Both the position numbers and the translations under genes were made by a program. This document shows positions 1 to 5,231 of a stretch of 5,231 bases of DNA, piece after piece. Location: contig CAMDJU010000203.1 in assembly GCA_945900695.1 (NCBI GenBank), positions 1-5,231 on the forward strand. Reading direction: 5' to 3'. This stretch comes from Bordetella parapertussis. Lineage in GTDB: Bacteria; Pseudomonadota; Gammaproteobacteria; Burkholderiales; Burkholderiaceae_C. Every line of letters starts with the position of its first letter. The first letter of the stretch is position 1. The notes below the pieces were generated by a model. That model was not told the DNA's origin. It ran no database searches and saw only the letters and a list, made by a program, of their open reading frames with translations.

Positions 1-165
1 CCCAGCCTGTGCGTAAGACACCGCCCCAGAGGCAATGCCATATTGGGTGGCCGTCACATCTTCGGTGAACAGCAAATCGGCCTGCGGTTGGACGTGGACC
101 GCCGCTTGCAGCACCGCATGCACGGTGCAGTGGGCTGCGCGGGTGTCCAGATCGGTCAAAGGCAT
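1..165 (-). CDS. Probable AMP-forming acyl/aryl-CoA ligase, N-terminal fragment
   Basis: Reading leftwards from the ATG at 163-165 gives 55 codons without a stop to the window edge, beginning MPLTDLDTRAAHCTVHAVLQ. The segment TVHAVLQAAV, then a P-x-A-D-L-L strand, then YGIASGAVSYAQAG resembles the extreme N-terminus of ANL-superfamily (AMP-binding) CoA ligases, where a helix is followed by a beta-hairpin ending in 'G-x-x-S/T-Y-x-E/Q-A'. Enzymes of this family adenylate a carboxylic acid with ATP and transfer it to CoA in the cytoplasm. None of the diagnostic motifs (P-loop-like T/S-rich motif, YGxTE, C-terminal lysine) lies inside the window, so the family call rests on similarity of the first 55 residues and on context. 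The start is 10 nt after the dioxygenase beta-subunit stop, with a GAAAG ribosome-binding sequence at 173-177, which supports translation as the next cistron. Substrate unknown; an arylacetate or the dioxygenase substrate or product is a contextual guess. The gene is cut by the window, not necessarily broken. Confidence 0.65.
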   Translation of the reverse strand, partial: MPLTDLDTRAAHCTVHAVLQAAVHVQPQADLLFTEDVTATQYGIASGAVSYAQAG

Positions 166-172
166 GACAAGG

Positions 173-177
173 CTTTC
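173..177 (-). promoter_or_regulatory. Ribosome-binding site for the CoA-ligase-like gene
   Basis: On the minus strand the sequence reads GAAAG, 7 nt before the ATG at 165, and it overlaps the TGA stop (176-178) of the dioxygenase beta-subunit gene. It is a modest Shine-Dalgarno match. It supports the ATG at 165 as the start and suggests translation coupled to the upstream cistron. Confidence 0.45.
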
Positions 178-658
178 ACATGAAGAGTTGGATATTGCCA
201 AATGCGGCATCGCAATTGACCAAGTCGACCCGCTTGAGCACGATGCGCCAATGCGCGCCTTGCAAGCGCAGGTCATAGGTGGCCCAACCGGCATACAACT
301 GCTGTTCGTCAGCCCGGGTTTCGACGTAATGAAAAGCAGCCCGCACCCGGGCCAGCCCCGGGTCTGGGTCATGCGACTCCACGCTGGGCGCTTGCACCAG
401 GTGGTGACAGCGGCTGATCGGCTCTTGCGAAAACGTGCGCCGCCCTTTAAGCCGCTCCACGCGAATGCCCAGCAACATCTTGTCCTCGTACATCAACGAG
501 CCTTGCAACAAGGGGTCGGTTTGGCCATGGGTCAGGGGCATCCAGTAGTGGGCATCCTCGGCATACAGAGCCAGCCAGTCGTCCCAGCGCTGCTCATCAA
601 TGCACCGCACCTCCTGGTAGACCAAATGCACCAGGGCGCTGGGCGGTGTGGTGCTCAT
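176..658 (-). CDS. Ring-hydroxylating dioxygenase small (beta) subunit
   Basis: This 160-residue protein is the non-catalytic beta subunit that assembles with the Rieske alpha subunit, typically into an alpha3beta3 hexamer in the cytoplasm. Family features are clear. Near the N-terminus (residues 25-41) is WDDWLALYAEDAHYWMP, the hallmark of the NTF2-like (SnoaL-type cone) beta subunits. It is followed by YEDKMLL (57-63), the SRCHHLV strand (82-88; many relatives have S-R-x-x-H-L) and the C-terminal WRIVLKRVDLVN strand (137-148), closest in feel to benzoate/toluate-type beta subunits. Length is normal for the family, and no signal peptide or membrane segment is seen. The ATG at 658 overlaps the TGA of the alpha-subunit gene as ATGA, and a strong GAGGTG ribosome-binding site lies 5 nt upstream, so start and translational coupling are well supported. 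The beta subunit mainly stabilises the oligomer and gives little substrate information. Confidence 0.93.
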   Translation of the reverse strand: MSTTPPSALVHLVYQEVRCIDEQRWDDWLALYAEDAHYWMPLTHGQTDPLLQGSLMYEDKMLLGIRVERLKGRRTFSQEPISRCHHLVQAPSVESHDPDPGLARVRAAFHYVETRADEQQLYAGWATYDLRLQGAHWRIVLKRVDLVNCDAAFGNIQLFM

Positions 659-1977
659 GCGCGCACCTCAGGGCCCATGGCCAAGTACTTGGCCCAAGCC
701 CGGTATTGGTTGCGCATTTGTAACTCGCTCGTGCCGTTCACCACTTGGGTCGGCGTCTGTGTTTCAGTGGGGTCATACAAGCGCCCCACATTGACCCAAT
801 CGCGGCCACGCGAATGCAGGGCTTGCTGCGAGCGTTCGTAGACCTCGAGGTCATCGTGGCCCACGACCGAGGTCGGTGCGTTGATCAGGCGGTTGTACAT
901 CAAGGTGCGCTCGAGCAACAGATCGGGCGCACCCACCAAACGAAAGGTCCACGACTCCACCAGGGTGCGGTCGGCAGCCAGGGGTTTGAAAATGCGCAGG
1001 GTCTGGATCGGGCCTTTGACCATGATGTTGGGGAAGTAAATGGTGTTGTGCCGCACTTCGCCCAAAATTTGTTGCGCCCGCTGCTCGCCATAAGCCGCCT
1101 TCATTTGGTCCCAATATCCCGGTACTGGTGAATAAGCGGCGTGGATGGAATCGGCCGTGCCGGTGTGGCCATGGCCATTGGGCCAACTGCGGATGCCCAT
1201 GCCTTCAAAAAATTCGTAAGGGCTGACGAAGGGCGCAAACAACTCCACCGCCATCGGCTTGGGCGTGCCCTCGGGAGCGGCCTTCCACACCTTGACCGCC
1301 GTGCCTGCCGAAGACTCGTGGGCCACCATGGGGTGGCAGGTGTCGGTTTGGTTGTCCACCAACATCTTCCAGTTGCAGTGGTGCATGTAGCGCAACACCC
1401 CACCGGCCACTTGCAGCTTGCCCTCAGGGGACCGATCGACCATGTTGTCAATGGTCGAGAGGGCGTCCCCGAAAAAGTCGCCGAACGATTCGCCCTGCCG
1501 CGCCAAACGGCAAAACACAAAGTCGCGGTACACCTGCACGGCACCCACCGCGGCCATGCCCAGCGCTGCCTCTGTGCCCTCCAAACCGCTTTGCGCGTAG
1601 CCACTTTTCAAAGGAATGGCCAGCACAGCCCCATCCAATTGGTAGGTCCAGGCGTGATACGGGCAGCGGAAAAATTTACCCGTGTTGCCCTGCTCCCGAC
1701 CCGCCACTTTGACGCCTTTGTGGGCGCAGCGGTTGTGCAAGACACTGATGCCGCCATCCCATTGGCGAACCATGACCACGGGCTGGTCACCCACGGTGGT
1801 GGTGACATAGTCACCCGGCTGCGGTATGCGGCTGCCATGGCCGACAAACACCCAGGTGTGGCTGAACACGGTTTGCATCTCCAGCGCAAACACACCCGGG
1901 TCAATGAAGGCGTCGCGGTGCACCTCACAGCCGCGCAGCCAAGGGCTGGTGTCGATGGAGGATGTGGCGTTGGGCAT
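655..1977 (-). CDS. Rieske non-heme-iron ring-hydroxylating dioxygenase, alpha subunit
   Basis: This 440-residue protein is the catalytic subunit of an aromatic-ring-hydroxylating oxygenase, which uses O2 and two electrons to dihydroxylate (or otherwise oxidise) an aromatic substrate. The N-terminal Rieske [2Fe-2S] domain has C84-A-H86 and C105-P-Y-H108 (C-x-H, x18, C-x2-H). The catalytic domain opens with NWKMLVDNQTDTCHPMVAH (202-220): D212 is the expected electron-bridging aspartate between Rieske centre and iron, and H215 and H220 are the expected iron ligands. The third ligand is probably D375 or D376 in GHDDLEVYER. Length and motif spacing suit an intact enzyme. The ATG at 1977 is the first Met of the open frame, 19 nt after the iorB stop, with only a weak Shine-Dalgarno (AGG in CAGGCTGATC). 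The beta subunit follows with a 4-nt overlap. No ferredoxin or reductase component is in the window. Substrate cannot be read from sequence: the two-subunit architecture recalls benzoate/anthranilate-type enzymes, and the iorAB context hints at indoleacetate or another arylacetate. No gene symbol is assigned. Confidence 0.95.
   Translation of the reverse strand: MPNATSSIDTSPWLRGCEVHRDAFIDPGVFALEMQTVFSHTWVFVGHGSRIPQPGDYVTTTVGDQPVVMVRQWDGGISVLHNRCAHKGVKVAGREQGNTGKFFRCPYHAWTYQLDGAVLAIPLKSGYAQSGLEGTEAALGMAAVGAVQVYRDFVFCRLARQGESFGDFFGDALSTIDNMVDRSPEGKLQVAGGVLRYMHHCNWKMLVDNQTDTCHPMVAHESSAGTAVKVWKAAPEGTPKPMAVELFAPFVSPYEFFEGMGIRSWPNGHGHTGTADSIHAAYSPVPGYWDQMKAAYGEQRAQQILGEVRHNTIYFPNIMVKGPIQTLRIFKPLAADRTLVESWTFRLVGAPDLLLERTLMYNRLINAPTSVVGHDDLEVYERSQQALHSRGRDWVNVGRLYDPTETQTPTQVVNGTSELQMRNQYRAWAKYLAMGPEVRA
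664..669 (-). promoter_or_regulatory. Strong ribosome-binding site for the dioxygenase beta subunit
   Basis: The minus strand reads GAGGTG followed by a 5-nt spacer (CGCGC) and the ATG at 656-658. It lies within the last codons of the alpha-subunit gene (encoding E-V of the C-terminal PEVRA). It fixes the beta-subunit start and, with the ATGA overlap, points to coupled and roughly equimolar production of the two subunits. Confidence 0.75.
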
Positions 1978-1996
1978 GGGGATACCGATCAGCCTG

Positions 1997-3508
1997 TCAA
2001 GCCCAACCCTGGGCGGCCAAGGTGCTGTGAAAAGCCTTGCCGTGTTCGTCGGCCAAAGCCGCTTCGCGCAAAGCGCGCAGTTGCTCGGCGCTCAACAGCG
2101 CCCCGTGCTGTGCCACCAAGGCCAACAAACGGTCATGGTGTTGGTGACCGCGCGCATGGGTATCGCTGTAGCCTTTGATCAAACGCTGGCACCAAACGGT
2201 TTCCAGGGCCAATGCGGGGTGGGTGGGCGCCCATTGGCAAACCAAAGCCAACCACTGTTCGATGCGCTGGTTTTCCAGTTGGTAGCGCAGCGTTCCACGC
2301 CGCCAGGGCTTGAAGGCCGAGACCGCATACAAAAGAAAAAATCCGCCCAAAGAATTGGTTTGCACCACACGGCCATGGCTGAGCCAGCGCTCGCCCCAGC
2401 GCCGGCATGTGGGGGAGGCCCACAGCCATGCACCCAGGCCCGCAGGCAGGGTTTCACACACCTCTTGAAAACGGGGGTGCATGTATTCGTTGATGCGCAA
2501 CAACTGATCGGCTTTTGCATGGACCTCTTCGCGCACCCGTGAAAAACGGGTGCCCCGGGTTTTGAGGTCGGCCACGCGCACCGTGTCTTCATACGACATC
2601 CACAAGGCCAAATGGCGTGCCATGGCGGCCATCAAATCCAACGGGTCATGGGCCAGCAAGTCTTTCACTCGGCGCAAACGGGCCACATACAGTTGTGCAT
2701 AGGCGGGGTCTTGGTAATCGGCCATGCGCCGCACCCCTTCGATGGCCAAGGACCGGGCCGGCTCGGCCAACATCGCCCACACTTGATCCACACATTCGCG
2801 CATGACCGGGTCTTGGGGCACCGGTTTGACCGCTTCGGGCTGGGTTGGCGCAGGCACCACCACGACAGGGCTGTGCGCTTGGGCCAGGCCTTGGGCAAAG
2901 GCACGCAAACTGCTTTTCACGCCCAAACCGGCGCGCTCGATGGTGGCCTCAAACTGGTCGCGGGAGAACGGCAACAGCCCCACCCCCGCCAGGGCACCGA
3001 ACAACACCGCGCTGATGACGCTGCCCTCTTGCTCTGCCAAAGCGGCCATGTCAAAACACACCAAACGTTGGGCAGCGGACTGGGCATGGGCCAAGAGTTG
3101 ATCCGGGTCCACGCGGCCATCGCCCAAGGCTGATTTTTCGGTGATGGAGTAAACCCGGTGGGTCGATGCAATCAAGGTGGTTCTGTCGTTGGTGACCAAG
3201 CCGCGCTGAACGGCTCGGCCGGCCTCCATCAGCTCGGAGGCCAACACAATGTCCACGTCCCCGGGCAAGGGCATCAAGGCCAGCACCGGCTCCAGCGCCA
3301 GGGCACCAGGCGTGACTTTGGGAAACAACTCGACGTAATAAATGGTCGCACCAGTGCGCTGGGCCACGCCGGGCACCGAGGTGGTTTGCGCCCAATGGCC
3401 GGCGTTCTCGGCCAAATCCACGATCCAGTCGGCCAGCACACCACCGCCCTCGCCACCCATGGCGAGGATGGCGATCTTGATGGGTTGGGGTGATTTCTCC
3501 ATGGCCAT
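1997..3508 (-). CDS. iorB: Indolepyruvate oxidoreductase subunit beta, long form with DUF6537-type C-terminus
   Basis: From the ATG at 3508 this gives 503 residues. Residues about 10-205 form the pyruvate:ferredoxin oxidoreductase gamma-type domain. It shows the glycine-rich loop AMGGEGGGVLADW (16-28) and the SVPGVAQRTGAT segment (44-55), typical of the subunit that helps bind CoA and completes the 2-oxoacid oxidoreductase active site. A Pro/Val-rich linker (about 213-235) leads to a C-terminal helical region (about 236-470) resembling DUF6537, with YEDTVRVADLKTRGTRF (306-322), KPWRRGTLRYQLENQRIEQW (400-419) and KGYSDTHARG (445-454). Archaeal IorB has only the first domain (roughly 200 residues); the long form is typical of proteobacterial enzymes, where it often occurs fused behind IorA. 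Start choice: the frame is open up to 3763, but the glycine-rich loop begins close to the ATGs at 3520, 3508 and 3502. I chose 3508 because it overlaps the iorA stop as TGATG. No good Shine-Dalgarno is seen, so translation probably depends on iorA. No iron-sulfur cysteine motif is present, as expected. Confidence 0.9.
   Translation of the reverse strand: MAMEKSPQPIKIAILAMGGEGGGVLADWIVDLAENAGHWAQTTSVPGVAQRTGATIYYVELFPKVTPGALALEPVLALMPLPGDVDIVLASELMEAGRAVQRGLVTNDRTTLIASTHRVYSITEKSALGDGRVDPDQLLAHAQSAAQRLVCFDMAALAEQEGSVISAVLFGALAGVGLLPFSRDQFEATIERAGLGVKSSLRAFAQGLAQAHSPVVVVPAPTQPEAVKPVPQDPVMRECVDQVWAMLAEPARSLAIEGVRRMADYQDPAYAQLYVARLRRVKDLLAHDPLDLMAAMARHLALWMSYEDTVRVADLKTRGTRFSRVREEVHAKADQLLRINEYMHPRFQEVCETLPAGLGAWLWASPTCRRWGERWLSHGRVVQTNSLGGFFLLYAVSAFKPWRRGTLRYQLENQRIEQWLALVCQWAPTHPALALETVWCQRLIKGYSDTHARGHQHHDRLLALVAQHGALLSAEQLRALREAALADEHGKAFHSTLAAQGWA
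2533..2553 (-). repeat. Perfect 8-bp inverted repeat inside iorB (possible mRNA hairpin)
   Basis: The minus strand reads GCACCCGT TTTTC ACGGGTGC: two perfectly complementary 8-base arms around a 5-base loop. It lies within the codons for the GTRFSRVR segment of the DUF6537-type region. There is no following T-run on the transcribed strand, so it is not an intrinsic terminator. It may simply be a by-product of conserved Arg/Gly/Val codons, or a locally stable hairpin in the operon mRNA. Confidence 0.5.
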
Positions 3509-3514
3509 CAAAAA
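3506..3514 (-). other. iorA/iorB TGATG junction with an adjacent T5 tract
   Basis: On the minus strand the junction reads GCT TTT TGA TGG in the iorA frame, with five T residues (3514-3510) running into the TGA stop and the iorB ATG at 3508-3506 sharing one base with it. iorB lies in the -1 frame relative to iorA, and that frame is open upstream. Termination-reinitiation at TGATG is the simplest reading. A -1 slip of tRNA-Phe from TTT to the overlapping TTT, or insertion of one T, would join the two proteins in frame as ...WAF-L-M-A-M-E-K. The layout is seen directly; any frameshifting is speculative. Confidence 0.6.
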
Positions 3515-5231
3515 GCCCATTGCGCCAATTTTTGGGCACGACGGCGCTGCAAGCCAGCGACCATGCGCGCGCGCAAGCCGTCCCACCAACGCTCCCAGGC
3601 CGAGGGGTGGCTGACGATTTGGGCTTTGTAAAACGAAGGGCACAGCACCGCCGCATGGGACACCTCGCCACACATGCCGCAGCCGACACAGCTGTCGAGC
3701 ACGGTGGTGACCGGGTCGGTGCGCAAAGGGTCGGGGTTGGGTTTGATCGACAAGGATGGGCATCCTGAAATGCGAATGCAGGCACGGTCCCCGGTGCAGG
3801 TGTCTGCATCGACCCCGAAACGCTCGCGCACCACCCGCTTGCCTGCAGCGAGTTGGGCGCGCACCTGGGGTTTTTCACGCCGCTGGCGGTTGAGCATGCA
3901 CTCTGACTGGGCCACCAAGACCTTGGGGCCTGCGTGGGTGCTGGTCAAAGCCTCTTTCAATGCGTCGCGCATCCCCGCCACGTCATAGGTGCGCTTGAAG
4001 GTGCGCACCCATTCCACGCCGACACCGCGCACTGCTTTCTCGATCAGGTGACCGGTGCTGCGGGTGGGGTTGAGGGCCTTGGACGAGAGCACGTCTTGCC
4101 CGCCGGTGGCCGAGGTGTAGCTGTTATCGACCACGATGGTCAGGTTGTTGCTGCGGTTGAACACCGCATTGGCAATGCCGCTGGTTAGGCCGTTGTGCCA
4201 AAAACCACCATCGCCCATGATGGAGATGGCTTTTTTACCCGCTGGCACATTCATCGCAGAAGCACCTGCTGCGCCCAAGCCATAGCCCATGGTGGTATTG
4301 CCAATGTGGAAAGGCGGCAGGATGGAGAACAAGTGGCAGCCAATGTCGGCGCTGACGTGGTGGGGGCCCAATTCTTTTTCGACCAACTTCATGGCCGCAA
4401 AAATCGGGCGCTCTGGGCAGCCGGTGCAAAAGCCGGGCGGGCGCGGTTGCACCACTTGTTGCAAGGGCTTGAGCGCAATCACTTTGTGGGCCTTGGCCGG
4501 CATGGGTACGCTGGGAAGTGGCGCTGACTTCGTCAACGCCAAACCCGTGCCGCTGGGCGACTGGACCGCGTCCAACAAACCGTACTTCTGGGCAAAGGCC
4601 CGCACCCCTTTGAGCACCTCGTGCACGGTGTATTCGCCCGCTGGTGGCAGCAGGTCTTTGCCGTGCAGCACTGCACTGCAACCTGCTTGGCGCAGCACCG
4701 TGGCGACGTTTTGCTCAACAAAATTGGGTTGGCCCTCTTCCACCAGCAAGACCGCGCGCTTGCCCTGGCAAAAGCGCAACACTTCGGCATCGACCACGGG
4801 ATAGGCGACGTTCATCACATACAAGGGGACCCGGCTGCGGCCATACACATCGGCCAGGCCCAAGCGCTCGAGCACCCGCACCAAGGCGTTGTAATTGCCA
4901 CCTTGCACCACGATGCCCACGTCTTGAAGATCGCCCTCAAAAAATTCATTCAGTTGGTTTTTTTCAATGAAGTCCACCGCCGCAGGCCAGCGTTGGGTGA
5001 GTTTTTCTTGCTCGTGCACAAAGCTCGCGGGCGGCAACACAATGCGGCTGACATCCCGCTGTGGTTGCTCCATGGCTTCGTGCAGCGCAAACGGGGCGCG
5101 CACATTGTCACTGGCGGTAAAACGCCCATGCACATGGCAGGCACGGATGCGCAACTGCAACATCACCGGGGTGTGGCTGGCTTCGGACAACTCAAAACCC
5201 ATCTTGACGGCCTTGACCATGCTGGGCAAAT
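3508..5231 (-). CDS. iorA: Indolepyruvate (arylpyruvate):ferredoxin oxidoreductase alpha subunit, N-terminally cut by the window
   Basis: The frame runs open to the right edge. The 573 codons seen lack the N-terminal pyrimidine-binding TPP domain, so about 150 residues or more lie outside; the Met at 5229 is internal. Numbering from that Met, residues 1-35 match the end of the first domain (FELSEASHTPVML, then RxCHxxGRF), and about 103-215 the transketolase C-like domain. Residues about 264-440 are the TPP pyrophosphate-binding domain, with FCTGCPERPIF (267-277; C268 and C271 conserved in IorA), G339-D340-G341 and D368-N369 for Mg2+/TPP, and YTSATGGQ (371-378). A ferredoxin-like region at 475-533 has CTGDRACIRISGCP (C478, C484, C490) and CVGCGMC...CP (C514, C517, C520, C530). 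The IOR complex oxidatively decarboxylates arylpyruvates with CoA to arylacetyl-CoA, CO2 and reduced ferredoxin in the cytoplasm; some relatives may run in other directions or use other acceptors. The gene ends TGA at 3508-3510, overlapping iorB. Identity as an IorA-family protein is firm; the true substrate is inferred. Confidence 0.93.
   Translation of the reverse strand, partial: LPSMVKAVKMGFELSEASHTPVMLQLRIRACHVHGRFTASDNVRAPFALHEAMEQPQRDVSRIVLPPASFVHEQEKLTQRWPAAVDFIEKNQLNEFFEGDLQDVGIVVQGGNYNALVRVLERLGLADVYGRSRVPLYVMNVAYPVVDAEVLRFCQGKRAVLLVEEGQPNFVEQNVATVLRQAGCSAVLHGKDLLPPAGEYTVHEVLKGVRAFAQKYGLLDAVQSPSGTGLALTKSAPLPSVPMPAKAHKVIALKPLQQVVQPRPPGFCTGCPERPIFAAMKLVEKELGPHHVSADIGCHLFSILPPFHIGNTTMGYGLGAAGASAMNVPAGKKAISIMGDGGFWHNGLTSGIANAVFNRSNNLTIVVDNSYTSATGGQDVLSSKALNPTRSTGHLIEKAVRGVGVEWVRTFKRTYDVAGMRDALKEALTSTHAGPKVLVAQSECMLNRQRREKPQVRAQLAAGKRVVRERFGVDADTCTGDRACIRISGCPSLSIKPNPDPLRTDPVTTVLDSCVGCGMCGEVSHAAVLCPSFYKAQIVSHPSAWERWWDGLRARMVAGLQRRRAQKLAQWAF

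Noticed and set aside
35..841. 268-codon open frame on the plus strand
   Set aside because: It spans three well-supported minus-strand genes antisense, and its composition shows no protein family signature.
1978..1996. Gap between iorB and the dioxygenase alpha gene as a possible promoter
   Set aside because: Only 19 nt long with no recognisable -35/-10 pair; it reads better as an intra-operon spacer with a weak ribosome-binding site.
1141..2178. 345-codon open frame on the plus strand
   Set aside because: It lies antisense to the dioxygenase alpha subunit and the end of iorB, is rich in His, Arg and Gly with no recognisable domain, and is the kind of long shadow frame expected opposite G+C-rich genes.
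3509..3763. N-terminal extension of iorB to the ATG at 3763
   Set aside because: The extra 85 residues overlap the iorA ferredoxin domain out of frame, have shadow-like composition, and precede a glycine-rich loop that normally lies near the N-terminus of this family.
3051..3878. 275-codon open frame on the minus strand
   Set aside because: It is an alternate frame of the iorA/iorB junction region, Cys/Arg/Pro-rich, and lacks the motifs that the overlapping true frames show.
4956..4963. T-rich run on the plus strand, considered as a terminator
   Set aside because: No GC-rich stem precedes it, and it is the complement of Lys/Asn codons (IEKNQLNEF) inside iorA.

Overview
The window is a densely packed stretch of a bacterial chromosome with every supported gene on the minus strand, so transcription runs from right to left. 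It carries two partial genes at the edges and three complete genes between them. The base composition (G+C-rich, by eye around 60%), the tight operon layout and the protein families suggest an aerobic betaproteobacterium of the Burkholderiales, perhaps Comamonadaceae-like. That taxonomic call is an inference, because no rRNA or marker gene is present.

In transcription order: (1) 5231-3508, the large alpha subunit of an indolepyruvate/arylpyruvate:ferredoxin oxidoreductase (IorA-like), whose N-terminus lies outside the window; (2) 3508-1997, the beta subunit (IorB-like), the long form with a C-terminal DUF6537-type region, touching iorA through a TGATG junction; (3) 1977-655, the catalytic alpha subunit of a Rieske non-heme-iron ring-hydroxylating dioxygenase; (4) 658-176, the small beta subunit of that dioxygenase, overlapping the previous gene by ATGA; (5) 165-1, the first 55 residues of a probable AMP-forming acyl/aryl-CoA ligase that continues beyond the left edge. 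Gaps are 19 nt or less, so this looks like one polycistronic unit. No promoter, terminator, RNA gene, mobile element or CRISPR array is visible, and no non-coding stretch reaches even 20 bases.

Taken together the genes suggest a pathway for an aromatic acid. The IOR complex would interconvert an arylpyruvate (e.g. indolepyruvate) and CoA with an arylacetyl-CoA, CO2 and reduced ferredoxin. The CoA ligase could make the CoA thioester from the free acid, and the Rieske dioxygenase would oxidise the aromatic ring. An indole-3-acetate (auxin), phenylacetate or related substrate is plausible but not shown by the sequence. The most notable points are the pairing of a normally oxygen-sensitive ferredoxin-dependent enzyme with an O2-consuming oxygenase, the absence of a visible electron-transfer partner for the oxygenase, unusual cofactor-site motifs in IorA and the dioxygenase, and a T5 tract at the iorA/iorB junction where a one-base change would fuse the two subunits.
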